45,258 nucleotides of DNA from Bacteroidales bacterium. GTDB lineage: Bacteria > Bacteroidota > Bacteroidia > Bacteroidales > UBA10428. Below are positions 25,142 through 33,302 of this stretch, piece by piece. The stretch lies in assembly GCA_016936215.1 (NCBI GenBank), contig JAFGPL010000184.1, positions 1 to 45,258 of the forward strand, in the 5' to 3' direction. Both the position numbers and the translations under genes were made by a program. The notes beneath the pieces were generated by a model. The model searched no databases. It was not told where the DNA came from and saw nothing but the letters and a program-made list of their open reading frames with translations. How positions within the stretch are numbered: position 1 is the first letter of the stretch; each line of letters starts with the position of its first letter.

Positions 25142-26047
25142 ATGCACCGGATTAATAATTTAAATGACCTTTTAAAAGCGGCCAGAAAAAAACACCCGAA
25201 AAGAATGGTTGTTGTCTGTGCCGCACACAAAGAAGTAATGCAGGCTGTTATGCATGCCTGCGATGAAAAAATTATTGAACCCATTCTGATCGGAAACCGG
25301 GAGGAAATTGAAAAGACAGCCTCTGCCATTGGTTTCAGCCTTAACAAAGCCAATGTGCTTGATGTACGTTGCCCTGAAGAGGCCTGTCAGCAAGCAGTAA
25401 ACCTTATTAAAAGGAATGAAGCTGAAATCCTTATGAAGGGAATGATTAGCACATCTGCTTTTTTAAAACCTATCGTAAACAAGGATAACGGCCTGACAAA
25501 CAACAAACTATTAAGCCATTTTGCACTTTTTGAAACGCCATACTACCATAAACTTTTGGGGATTGCCGATGTTGCCATTAATATCTCACCCGATTTCTCC
25601 GATAAGACGGACATCCTGAAAAACTCTGTCGAGATTTTTCATAAGCTAGGGGTAAAATTACCCAAAGTGGCTGTAATTGCAGCTGTTGAAACTGTAAATT
25701 TAAAAATGGAAGCCACTGTTCATGCCGCCATGTTAACCATGATGAATAAAAGAAACCAGATAACCGGGTGTATTATTGAAGGGCCTTTTGCCATTGACAA
25801 TGCCATCTCGAAGCTGGCAGCCAACAGCAAAGATATTGAAAGTGAGGTGGCGGGTGATGCAGACTTCCTGCTTGTTCCCGACCTGAACAGCGGCAATATC
25901 CTATATAAAGCGCTTAATTTTCTTGGCGGGGCAAAATCTGCATCAATAGTTGCCGGGGCTTCAGTCCCGGTTGTTTTAACTTCAAGGGCCGATTCAGCAG
26001 CAAGCAGGCTGATGTCTATAGCCCTTGCTGCAATTACGGCAAATTGA
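25142..26047 (+). CDS. ptb: Phosphate butyryltransferase
   Basis: 301 residues, typical for Ptb. It converts butyryl-CoA and phosphate to butyryl phosphate and CoA. It has the PTA/PTB fold, with VVCAAHKEVMQAVMHA near the start, LMKGMISTSAFLKPI, LLSHFALFETPYYHKLL, IIEGPFAIDNAIS, GDADFLLVPDLNSGNILYK and PVVLTSRADSAASRLMSIALA. It starts with zero bases between the ackA stop and its ATG. With buk it completes a butyrate branch. Paralogues acting on other short acyl-CoAs cannot be excluded. Confidence 0.93.
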   Translation: MHRINNLNDLLKAARKKHPKRMVVVCAAHKEVMQAVMHACDEKIIEPILIGNREEIEKTASAIGFSLNKANVLDVRCPEEACQQAVNLIKRNEAEILMKGMISTSAFLKPIVNKDNGLTNNKLLSHFALFETPYYHKLLGIADVAINISPDFSDKTDILKNSVEIFHKLGVKLPKVAVIAAVETVNLKMEATVHAAMLTMMNKRNQITGCIIEGPFAIDNAISKLAANSKDIESEVAGDADFLLVPDLNSGNILYKALNFLGGAKSASIVAGASVPVVLTSRADSAASRLMSIALAAITAN

Positions 26048-26068
26048 AATACCTGTAAATCCAACCTT

Positions 26069-27175
26069 ATGGAACATAAGATATTAGCCATAAACCCAGG
26101 TTCAACATCCACCAAAATTGCTGTTTATCTCAACAACAAACCTGTCTTCCTTAAAAATATCCGCCACGACCATGATGAACTCTGCAAATTCAATAAAATA
26201 AGCGAACAGTTTAAATACCGTAAAGAAATAATACTCAAAGAGCTTAAAGACTCTCATATTGATATCAGGCGTATTGAAGCTGTAATTGGCAGGGGTGGCC
26301 TTGTTCAACCCATCGAGTCGGGGGTTTATCATATTAATGCGCGGCTCAAAAAAGATCTTTTGGAAGGTGCATTAGGTGAACATGCCAGTAACCTGGGAGG
26401 CCTTATTGCCGATGATATCGCAGGTGAGATACCTGATTGCAGGGCATTTATTGCCGATCCGGTGGTAGTTGATGAACTTCAGGACGTGGCAAGGTTTACC
26501 GGTCATCCAAAATTCAAGAGAATCTCTATCTTTCACGCACTCAACCAAAAAGCAACAGCACGGGCATATGCCAGGCTGCTGAACAAAAAGTACGAAGATT
26601 TAAACCTGGTGATAGCCCATATGGGGGGCGGCATTTCGGTGGGTGCACACCGTGAAGGCCGTGTAGTAGATGTAAACCAGGCCCTCGACGGCGAAGGCCC
26701 CTTTTCACCCGAAAGATCAGGCACACTTCCTGCCGCAGACCTGGTGAGATTATGTTTCGAAGGAAAATACACACAGGATGATATCCTTAAAATGATTACC
26801 GGTGAAGGCGGACTTGTAGCCTATATGGGAACCAACAGCGCCTACGAGATAGAATTGCTCGCACAGGATGGTGATGAACGCGCCCGGCTTATCCAGGACG
26901 CTATGGCCTATCAGATAGGTAAAGAGATTGGCGCAATGTGCGCAGTACTGCAAGGTGAGGTAGATGCTATTATACTTACCGGGGGTATTTCACACAACCC
27001 CATGATTGTTGAATATGTAAAAAGAATGGTCTCTTTTATAGCCCCTGTTATTATCTACCCCGGTGAAGATGAAATGCATGCCCTGGCTATGAACGGATTG
27101 CTGGTCTTAAAAGGCCAGATTAAGGTCAAAGAATATGACGATTCGGCAATGATAAAACCACACCTTTTTGATTGA
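26069..27175 (+). CDS. buk: Butyrate kinase
   Basis: 368 residues, in the usual range. It forms butyrate and ATP from butyryl phosphate and ADP. Acetokinase-family segments are ILAINPGSTSTKIAVY, GRGGLVQPIESGVYHIN, the phosphate-binding HMGGGISVGAHREGRVVDVN, LDGEGPFSPERSGTLP and ILTGGISHNPM. It starts 21 bases after ptb and is the last gene of the operon. Related branched-chain carboxylate kinases look similar, but the ptb partner favours butyrate. Confidence 0.94.
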   Translation: MEHKILAINPGSTSTKIAVYLNNKPVFLKNIRHDHDELCKFNKISEQFKYRKEIILKELKDSHIDIRRIEAVIGRGGLVQPIESGVYHINARLKKDLLEGALGEHASNLGGLIADDIAGEIPDCRAFIADPVVVDELQDVARFTGHPKFKRISIFHALNQKATARAYARLLNKKYEDLNLVIAHMGGGISVGAHREGRVVDVNQALDGEGPFSPERSGTLPAADLVRLCFEGKYTQDDILKMITGEGGLVAYMGTNSAYEIELLAQDGDERARLIQDAMAYQIGKEIGAMCAVLQGEVDAIILTGGISHNPMIVEYVKRMVSFIAPVIIYPGEDEMHALAMNGLLVLKGQIKVKEYDDSAMIKPHLFD

Positions 27176-27194
27176 TCCCTGAAATTGTTTTTTA

Positions 27195-27908
27195 TTAAGG
27201 ATTTGACAATGCCACCGGAATTATTTTTCCGTTGAAATACCGGTGGCCTTTTAAACAAAATTCCCCGATAAATTCAGCCATCTCTGAAGCTGTAACCGGC
27301 GCCATATAGCCAGGGAAAGCATTTTTCAACATCTCAGTTTGCGCTGCACCAAGTGCAAGACAATTAACCGAAATATTTTTATCACTGAACTCACCGGCCA
27401 GGCATTCGGTCATAACAGCCAATGCAGCCTTGCTCGCACTGTAATAAGACAAGCCCGGATATTTCGTGCTGCCCTGAAACCCTCCCATACTCGAGATGTT
27501 TACAATGTGTGTATGTTGGCGATCCCCCATCAGGGACAACAAATTCCTGATGAGAAATGAAGGGGCAAAAAAATTGGTGTCAAAAACCATTCTTGCCTCT
27601 TCCCCGGTTGTATCAATAAAAGATTTGTTAATTAGGCTTCCGGCATTATTAACAAGTATATCAATATGGCTGCAAATACGGGAAATATCATGCGGTAACT
27701 TTGCATTCAAAATATCTGTTTCTGAAAGGTCTGCCGAAATAGCAATAACTTCTGATTTTTTGTTTATCCGTGCACATTCTTTTTTCAACCTGTCGAGTAA
27801 TTCCTCTTTTCGCGAAATAGCAATAATCAAATGGTTGCCTTTCAAAGCAAAAAACTTTACCAGTTCATATCCAATTCCACTGCTTGCGCCGGTAATAATA
27901 ATATTCAC
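27195..27908 (-). CDS. Short-chain dehydrogenase/reductase (SDR)
   Basis: 237 residues, convergent with buk (19 bases between the stops). Classical SDR motifs are TGASSGIG at the N-terminus (cofactor binding), NNAG in LVNNAG, the catalytic Ser in NISSMGG and YSASK. The arginine after the second strand (AISRKEEL) suggests NADP preference. The substrate cannot be inferred. An inverted repeat lies near its 3' end (see rejected items). Confidence 0.88.
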   Translation of the reverse strand: MNIIITGASSGIGYELVKFFALKGNHLIIAISRKEELLDRLKKECARINKKSEVIAISADLSETDILNAKLPHDISRICSHIDILVNNAGSLINKSFIDTTGEEARMVFDTNFFAPSFLIRNLLSLMGDRQHTHIVNISSMGGFQGSTKYPGLSYYSASKAALAVMTECLAGEFSDKNISVNCLALGAAQTEMLKNAFPGYMAPVTASEMAEFIGEFCLKGHRYFNGKIIPVALSNP

Positions 27909-27970
27909 TTTTTAATATTTTTTGGTTTTTTTATTAGCTAATCTGTTTATAATATTACAAAAAAATAATT

Positions 27971-27978
27971 CAAAGTTA
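27971..27978 (-). promoter_or_regulatory. Candidate -7 box for the SDR gene
   Basis: The minus strand reads TAACTTTG, an exact fit to TAnnTTTG, 63 bases upstream of the SDR start codon. No clear -33 element was found; the upstream part would lie in the first codons of the divergent gene. Confidence 0.4.
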
Positions 27979-27991
27979 AACCATTGGCTAA

Positions 27992-28564
27992 ATGATAAAA
28001 GTTTTAAAATTCGGAATATTGGTTTTACTTGCTATAACAGTTTCAACCCTAAGTTATTCACAAGAAACCGAACCGATGAAATTTCGTGACCGGATTTACT
28101 TTGGAGGCGATTTTTCGCTTCAGTTCGGCACGATGACATTTATTGAACTTTCTCCAATCATTGGTTATTATATCACCCCCAGGTTGTCCTCGGGTGTCGG
28201 GGTAATATACCAGTTTTACCGTGAGAAAGTAGTTCTACTGGATACGGTGTTTAAAGCCCATAATTACGGGGGCAGGTTTTTTGCCAAATACCTGCTTGTT
28301 GATAATATAGGCAAATACATCCCCATACAAATAAACGGAGGCTTAACGGGTTATTGTGAATATGAATTTCTGAACATGGATGGGGGTTTCAGCCGTTACC
28401 TGAATCCCGGAAGGTTTTGGTTGAATAATTTTTATCTTGGCGGCGGCATGGAGTTCCCAATAGGCCGCAGGAGCAAAATGAATTTCCTTGTTTTGTGGAA
28501 CCTTAATGACACCGGGGAATCGCCATATTCAAATCCGGCCGTAAGAATAGGGGTGACATTTTAA
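27992..28564 (+). CDS. Small outer-membrane beta-barrel protein
   Basis: 190 residues with a signal peptide (FGILVLLAITVSTLSYSQ) cleaved near residue 24. The mature part has alternating hydrophobic and polar residues, many Gly and aromatic residues (YFGGDFSLQFGTMTF, GYYITPRLSSGVGVIYQFY, FYLGGGMEFPIG), and a C-terminal strand ending in Phe (VRIGVTF), as in outer-membrane barrels. It is divergent from the SDR gene. The specific family was not identified. Confidence 0.75.
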   Translation: MIKVLKFGILVLLAITVSTLSYSQETEPMKFRDRIYFGGDFSLQFGTMTFIELSPIIGYYITPRLSSGVGVIYQFYREKVVLLDTVFKAHNYGGRFFAKYLLVDNIGKYIPIQINGGLTGYCEYEFLNMDGGFSRYLNPGRFWLNNFYLGGGMEFPIGRRSKMNFLVLWNLNDTGESPYSNPAVRIGVTF

Positions 28565-28571
28565 AAAAAAA

Positions 28572-28600
28572 GCTGTCTGAAAAACATTGTTTCAAACAGC
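28572..28600 (-). terminator. Rho-independent terminator of the DUF6588-like gene
   Basis: GCTGTCTGAAA (28572-28582) pairs with TTTCAAACAGC (28590-28600) with one mismatch and a 7-base loop. On the minus strand the stem is followed by a run of T (the A-run 28563-28571), so it ends transcription of the gene at 28624-29685. It may also slow transcription from the plus side. Confidence 0.8.
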
Positions 28601-28623
28601 CTCCTTACATCATCATTTCTTTA

Positions 28624-29685
28624 TTATCTGAAGCTGATACCTAATCCTGCTGTTACATTTGAATAGTTGGCCTTTGTGTAATCACCGTGTATGGTAATGA
28701 TACCGAGTTTCAATCTCAATCCGATGTTAAACCTGGGCTTTGTAGGTGAACCATCATTGTTTTTTATGTTCATCGAAATGGGGTCCGGGTCACCTACGCT
28801 TGCATCGGTAACAGTTCCTGTTGCATCGGGTATAGGATAATAACCTTTAAGCCCGAGTTCAGTATTTGTGGTGGCAAACCCGGCGCCACCATAAAAACTT
28901 ATAACGGGCAGGTTTACCGAGACCAGCAGGTTCCCTGTAAAACTGGTAACAGTCATATCTACAGCCTGTGTGGTAAAATCAACAGCATCGGTGGTAGCAT
29001 CAGAAAGCCCCAAAGTTGTCGGGTTAACAGATATACCTGCATTAGCATTTAATTTGGTATAACCGCCAAGTATTGAGACATTCAGGGCAGGCACCCTTTT
29101 AGCCAGTGGCAGCCATTGCAATACGTCATGTTTAAGTCCAACGCCCCAAAGACTAACAGACCCACCCTTTCCTATTTTTACTTCGGGAAGGTAACGTCCG
29201 ATCACCTCTGTGCCTTTCACAAGCCCTACACCAATCTGCGCCATGGGTGTGGGGATAAAACTCAATCCTGTCCCTTTAGGGGTCTCATATCCTACCAATC
29301 CTCCCAGGTACCTAAGTTCCGGTCCACTCTCATTTTTACCGGCAGCAGAAGGTGCCATATGATCGTTTGCATCATATTCTGCCTCCAGGTTAAGGTTATC
29401 AAGATCAAATGTTTTATCAGATTTGGGAACAAAACCCATGTTGAAAGTAAATGTCAGGTCAAAACCACCAAGCTTATGAGCTTTAGCTGTATTGTACCAT
29501 CCGCCGCTAAGACTTGTCCCAAGGGCATTGGCCCAAGGGGTTAAATATGCCTCGGTAAGTTTGGCAGCATCATTTACACCACCTGCCGTAAATTTACCAA
29601 TTTCTTTGAATTGCCCGTATGTTATGGACAGCGCAAAGGAAAGCACCGCGCAAATTAAAATGGTTAAAATTTTATTCCTCTTCAT
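28624..29685 (-). CDS. DUF6588-like exported outer-membrane protein
   Basis: 353 residues. A signal peptide is clear (MKRNKILTILICAVLSFALSITYGQ). The mature sequence begins with FKEIGKFTAGGVNDAAKLTEAYLTPWANALGTSL and SGGWYNTAKAHKLGGFDLTF, typical of DUF6588 proteins of Bacteroidota, and ends in a terminal beta-strand with Phe-Arg (VTAGLGISFR). Alternating beta-strands suggest a beta-barrel. The function is unknown. It is monocistronic, with its own terminator. Confidence 0.8.
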   Translation of the reverse strand: MKRNKILTILICAVLSFALSITYGQFKEIGKFTAGGVNDAAKLTEAYLTPWANALGTSLSGGWYNTAKAHKLGGFDLTFTFNMGFVPKSDKTFDLDNLNLEAEYDANDHMAPSAAGKNESGPELRYLGGLVGYETPKGTGLSFIPTPMAQIGVGLVKGTEVIGRYLPEVKIGKGGSVSLWGVGLKHDVLQWLPLAKRVPALNVSILGGYTKLNANAGISVNPTTLGLSDATTDAVDFTTQAVDMTVTSFTGNLLVSVNLPVISFYGGAGFATTNTELGLKGYYPIPDATGTVTDASVGDPDPISMNIKNNDGSPTKPRFNIGLRLKLGIITIHGDYTKANYSNVTAGLGISFR

Positions 29686-29882
29686 ATGTTATTGGTTTAG
29701 AGTATTAAACAACATTAAAATATGACTTTAAATAATAAAAAGCCAATGAATATTACGTATTTTATCAACAAAGGTTATATATACAAAAAAAATACTCCTT
29801 TGAAAAACAATATTTTGCAGTGTAAATTGATTCATTTTTAAAAAAAAAAGACCAAAATTATTTAATAAAATAAATAAGATAT

Positions 29883-29890
29883 TATCTTTG
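29883..29890 (+). promoter_or_regulatory. Candidate -7 promoter box for the tRNA-Lys gene
   Basis: TATCTTTG matches the Bacteroidota -7 consensus TAnnTTTG exactly, in an A+T-rich stretch 95 bases before the tRNA. No good -33 TTG is visible. The region to the left up to 29686 holds no other recognisable feature. Confidence 0.55.
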
Positions 29891-29984
29891 CACTTCTGTT
29901 ATAACAACGTACTAAGGTTAGTGAGGCCTGAATTTACAGGTTATTTCAACAAAAAAGTGCTTGTACGGATAATAAAAAGTTTTA

Positions 29985-30057
29985 GATCCAGTAGCTCAGT
30001 AGGTAGAGCACATCCCTTTTAAGGATGGGGTCCTGGGTTCGAATCCCAGCTGGATCA
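29985..30057 (+). tRNA. tRNA-Lys (anticodon TTT)
   Basis: 73 bases fold into a cloverleaf: acceptor GATCCAG (29985-29991) with CTGGATC (30050-30056), D-arm GCTC/GAGC, anticodon stem CATCC/GGATG with loop CTTTTAA (anticodon TTT at 30018-30020), and T-arm CTGGG/CCCAG with loop TTCGAAT. The discriminator base is A (30057). CCA is not encoded (CAA follows), so it must be added after transcription. Confidence 0.95.
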
Positions 30058-30084
30058 CAAAAATCAGTAGGGAGTGTGAGTTTT

Positions 30085-30115
30085 GAGCAGAAGCAAAAAT
30101 CATGCTCCTTTTTTT
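30085..30115 (+). terminator. Possible terminator after tRNA-Lys
   Basis: GAGCA (30085-30089) can pair with TGCTC (30103-30107), followed by CTTTTTTT. The stem has only 5 pairs and the loop 13 bases, so the call is weak. Confidence 0.35.
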
Positions 30116-30394
30116 GTTCCCATAATTCAATACTTATTCTATCAATCAGAAAGTCATTTTTGGGGGAGAGATAGGCTTTATGCTTTAGGCCTTTAGGGAG
30201 GAGAAAAGAGTTGCAGGTTCTATGTTCCGGGTTAAACATATAGTAATGAATATGGAATAATCGAGCATAGATAGAAGATAAGACAAGTAGGGATTAACAA
30301 ACTTTAATTAAAGCACTAAAACCAGAAACCCTCCGCTTTGCCAACAATCATTTTCTCAAACCGAAATTTTTATGCTTTGGGTTCAATAATATAA

Positions 30395-30425
30395 GGGGCC
30401 GAAAACCTAAAAGGTAATCGACCCC
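30395..30425 (-). terminator. Likely terminator of the uxaE-uxaC operon
   Basis: GGGGCCGA (30395-30402) pairs with TCGACCCC (30418-30425) with one mismatch, and ACCT/AGGT inside extends the hairpin. It lies 34 bases past the uxaC stop. The T-rich stretch on the minus-strand side is TTATATTATT, not a pure T-run. Confidence 0.45.
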
Positions 30426-30458
30426 CTTTTCTGATAATATTAAAGTCAGGTGTTTTTT

Positions 30459-31880
30459 TTAAATTTTCACTTCGTTAAAGCTGAAATAGTTCTTGGCGTT
30501 GTTGTAACAAATATTTTCAACCATATTGCCGAGAAGTTCCATATCATCAGGTATTTCACCGTTTTCAACATCATTTCCCAGCAGGTTGCACAATATTCGC
30601 CTGAAATATTCATGGCGCGGGTAAGATAGAAAACTTCTTGAATCGGTAAGCATACCAACAAACCTGCTAAGCAACCCGAGGTTCGACAAAGCATTCATCT
30701 GTTTTATCATGCCGTCTTTCTGATCGAGGAACCACCAGCCTGAACCGTATTGAATCTTTCCTGGTACAGAGCCGTCCTGGAAATTTCCGATCATGGTAGC
30801 TATCAGTTCATTGTCTCGCGGGTTAAGATTATAGAGAATCGTTTTTGCCAGCTTATTTGTGGTATCCAGACGGTCTAAAAGTTTTGACATGGGGATGGCC
30901 ATGTTCCAATCACCAATAGAATCGAAGCCTGTATCAGGACCAAGCAGGTTAAACAACCTGGTATTGTTGTTTCTGAGCGCCCCGACATGAAATTGTTGCA
31001 CCCAGCCCCTCTTGTGGTCCAGAATGCCCAGTTCGTAAAGCAGCGCTGACTTTATTTTAGATATTTCTACATGGTCAAGCATGGCGCCGCCCCTTATCTT
31101 GTTAAAAATACCTTTCACTTCGGTATCGGTATAATCATCTGCATACATGGTTTCAAGGCCATGGTCTGAAAGACGGCATCCGTTTTTATGAAAAAACTCA
31201 TGTCTGATTTCGAGGGCATCGAGCAGGTCGTTATAAGTACCAATATTTTTACCCGAAACCTGCGCAAGCTGATCGAGGTATGTATTAAATTTCACAGGGC
31301 TTTCAACTGCCATAGCTTTATCCGGACGCCATGCAGGCAATACTTTTACTTCAAATCCATCACTCCATATTTTTTTATGATGTTCAAGCGAATCAACAGG
31401 ATCATCAGTGGTGCATACTACCTCTACTTTGTATTTTCGCAGTATATTTCGCGTGGAATAATCATTGGTTTTTAACTTTTCAGATGCTTCCTCATATATT
31501 TCCCGCGCGGTTTTGGGCCCCAGAATTTTTTCAATACCGAAGGCAGTCTTGAGTTCAAGGTGTGTCCAATGGTACAGGGGATTTCGAATGGTATGGGGAA
31601 CTGTTTCAGCCCATTTTTCAAATTTTTCCCAGTCTGATTTTTTCCCGGTACAATAAGCTTCATCTACCCCATTGGTACGCATTGCCCTCCATTTATAATG
31701 GTCGCCGTACAACCATATCTGGGTTAGGTTTTCAAATTTCTTATCATCTGCAACCTCTTTGGGGTTAAGGTGGCAATGATAATCAATGATGGGCATGTGT
31801 TTGGCATGCTCATGGTATAATGTTTGTGCAGTTTTGGTCTGCAAAATGAAATTATCGTCAAGAAACTTCTTCATAAGCAT
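30459..31880 (-). CDS. uxaC: Uronate (glucuronate/galacturonate) isomerase
   Basis: 473 residues, the family length. It isomerises D-glucuronate to D-fructuronate and D-galacturonate to D-tagaturonate in the cytoplasm. The amidohydrolase-fold metal motif DYHCHLNPKE lies near residue 33. Further family segments are IWLYGDHYKWRAMRTNGV, VCTTDDPVDSLEHH, VLPAWRPDKAM, HVGALRNNNTR, the STQ-type region LYNLNPRDNELIATMIGNFQDG, IQYGSGWWFLDQKDGM and GMLTDSRSFLSYPRHEYFRRILC. The start may instead be the ATG two codons later (31874, MKKFLDDNF), common in this family. It lies 23 bases after uxaE in the same transcript. Confidence 0.96.
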   Translation of the reverse strand: MLMKKFLDDNFILQTKTAQTLYHEHAKHMPIIDYHCHLNPKEVADDKKFENLTQIWLYGDHYKWRAMRTNGVDEAYCTGKKSDWEKFEKWAETVPHTIRNPLYHWTHLELKTAFGIEKILGPKTAREIYEEASEKLKTNDYSTRNILRKYKVEVVCTTDDPVDSLEHHKKIWSDGFEVKVLPAWRPDKAMAVESPVKFNTYLDQLAQVSGKNIGTYNDLLDALEIRHEFFHKNGCRLSDHGLETMYADDYTDTEVKGIFNKIRGGAMLDHVEISKIKSALLYELGILDHKRGWVQQFHVGALRNNNTRLFNLLGPDTGFDSIGDWNMAIPMSKLLDRLDTTNKLAKTILYNLNPRDNELIATMIGNFQDGSVPGKIQYGSGWWFLDQKDGMIKQMNALSNLGLLSRFVGMLTDSRSFLSYPRHEYFRRILCNLLGNDVENGEIPDDMELLGNMVENICYNNAKNYFSFNEVKI

Positions 31881-31903
31881 AGATTTATATTAGACATATG
31901 AAT

Positions 31904-33151
31904 TTATAAGGCAAACAACCTGGCAATATGCCTGTTAAAGATATTTTCAAATACCTGTTGCCCTACCAGGTCGGCATTTGCATTAATGTGGTGGATATAG
32001 ATATTACCATATTCTGCTGCTACTTTGTAACCCACATGTATAAGCTGCCTGAAGTTTGGATCGTAATCTGCATGTCCGGGAATATGCCTTAGTGCATTGG
32101 CAAATTTTTCACTCGACCAGGTCTTTACCACGTCAGGTGACGGGAGTTCATCAAAATCAATATCAATAACCGTGGCATACGGGCCACACAGCTCATCTCT
32201 ACGGTCGAAAGCCTTTGCATAGATAGATTTGGCAAGGTCAAGCGCTTCACCATCGGCAAGGGCAAGACCAATAACTTCTTCGAGCCATGTAGTTCCTGCT
32301 GTTTTCACATGGATACCTTTGTCATGTTTTTTTATGAGGTCGCCCATTATCGGGTAGATACTAAATTTATCGCTTCCCGAATGAACACTGAGTTTAAGGT
32401 TTTTCGGAAGGCCAAATTCTTTTATAGCAAAATCAATCACCAACAGGTCTTCCTCAAATTCTCGTGCAAATTGTTTGATATCACCTGCATAATCTACACC
32501 CTTATTAAAACGCCCGGTAAATTTCGGCGCAATAGTCTGTACAGGCACTTTATAATGAGCAAGGGCACTTAGTATAAAGAACATTTCAACCGGTGTCTGC
32601 GGAGAGTTTACCTCATCCATTGACACCTCCGGTATAAAATTATCTGCCCCTTTTCTTTCTGCAATGAAGTTATAGATTTTTGAAGCCTCTTTGATGGCAT
32701 AGAGAAATTTCTCAGCAATCTTTTTCAACAGGCTGTCTGTAACATTAAATGGTTGATCAATTCCGGGAATAAACAACTGGCCGATGTATTTCCTGTTCAG
32801 TTCGAGAAACTTCTTTATCTCGTCGTCTGCGGCTACCTTGCCAATATAATCGGCCACATCAAGCGTAAAAAAATCAGAAGATTTAATATACTTCTCAACA
32901 TTGCCCAGGTTGATATGGTCTGCATCAACCAGGTATTGTCCCTGCCAGCCTGATTTTTTTACGGCATTGTCAGCCTCAGTTCTAACATCGTCAGGCTCTG
33001 TATGAACAATGGTATGCTCTCTGTTGGATTTGTTCCAGACCGGGGTAATATTTATCCCTGCCTCTTTAGCTTTAAGAATAGCTTTTAGCTGATAGATACC
33101 CTGTTGTCCAAACCTGTCACCTAATCCGAATGAATACTTTTCAATTTTCAT
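31904..33151 (-). CDS. uxaE: Tagaturonate epimerase (UxaE family)
   Basis: 415 residues from the ATG at 33151 (MKIEKYSFGLGDRFGQQG). A longer in-frame form starting at 33199 would run through the operator at 33177-33190 and is rejected. Segments typical of the UxaE family include SFGLGDRFGQQGIYQLKAI, TPVWNKSNREHT, SMDEVNSPQTP, LSVHSGSDKFSIYP and GTTWLEEVIGLALADGEALD. UxaE interconverts D-tagaturonate and D-fructuronate, so galacturonate and glucuronate enter one pathway. It is the first gene of the minus-strand operon with uxaC and is divergent from the LacI gene. Confidence 0.8.
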   Translation of the reverse strand: MKIEKYSFGLGDRFGQQGIYQLKAILKAKEAGINITPVWNKSNREHTIVHTEPDDVRTEADNAVKKSGWQGQYLVDADHINLGNVEKYIKSSDFFTLDVADYIGKVAADDEIKKFLELNRKYIGQLFIPGIDQPFNVTDSLLKKIAEKFLYAIKEASKIYNFIAERKGADNFIPEVSMDEVNSPQTPVEMFFILSALAHYKVPVQTIAPKFTGRFNKGVDYAGDIKQFAREFEEDLLVIDFAIKEFGLPKNLKLSVHSGSDKFSIYPIMGDLIKKHDKGIHVKTAGTTWLEEVIGLALADGEALDLAKSIYAKAFDRRDELCGPYATVIDIDFDELPSPDVVKTWSSEKFANALRHIPGHADYDPNFRQLIHVGYKVAAEYGNIYIHHINANADLVGQQVFENIFNRHIARLFAL

Positions 33152-33176
33152 TATGTGTGTTTTTAAATTTATATTC

Positions 33177-33190
33177 CGTGTACGCACACG
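33177..33190. promoter_or_regulatory. LacI-type operator 1 (uxaE side)
   Basis: CGTGTACGCACACG is a near-perfect palindrome with one mismatched pair, 25 bases before the uxaE start codon. On the minus strand a -7-like element TACTTTCG (33189-33196) overlaps its edge, so a bound repressor would cover the start point. It is the sister of the site at 33246-33259. Confidence 0.7.
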
Positions 33191-33229
33191 AAAGTACAAA
33201 ATTTTTATTCATTTTTTCAAATTTTTACT

Positions 33230-33237
33230 TATTTTTG
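33230..33237 (+). promoter_or_regulatory. Candidate -7 box for the LacI gene
   Basis: TATTTTTG fits TAnnTTTG exactly and ends 8 bases before operator 2, so transcription would start at the operator's edge. This predicts autorepression. No clear -33 TTG was seen. Confidence 0.5.
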
Positions 33238-33245
33238 TCAAAAAA

Positions 33246-33259
33246 CGTGTACGTACACG
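33246..33259. promoter_or_regulatory. LacI-type operator 2 (regulator side)
   Basis: CGTGTACGTACACG is a perfect 14-bp palindrome with a central CG, as expected for LacI-family dimers. Its centre is 69 bases from that of operator 1, which would allow a loop between the two divergent promoters. Confidence 0.75.
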
Positions 33260-33302
33260 GCAATAAGTGAAGTATTAGTTTTCTAATAAAGAATACGATA
33301 TA

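Larger units (their letters stand above)
30058..30458. other. Gene-free spacer between tRNA-Lys and uxaC
   Basis: No convincing coding sequence. A minus-strand reading frame that covers 29982-30239 is only the antisense of the tRNA plus adjoining sequence. The spacer holds a weak hairpin with T-run after the tRNA (30085-30115) and a stronger one near the uxaC end (30395-30425). The middle part (30120-30390) shows nothing recognisable. Confidence 0.6.

Noticed and set aside
27211-27247. GCCACCGG/CCGGTGGC inverted repeat followed by CTTTT, possible buk terminator
   Set aside because: Its arms are 8 bases with a 21-base gap, and it lies within the last codons of the minus-strand SDR gene, so chance coding symmetry is as likely. 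It is not listed as a terminator.
29982-30239. 85-aa minus-strand reading frame
   Set aside because: It is the antisense of tRNA-Lys plus spacer; part of it is the well-known spurious peptide read through reversed tRNA genes.
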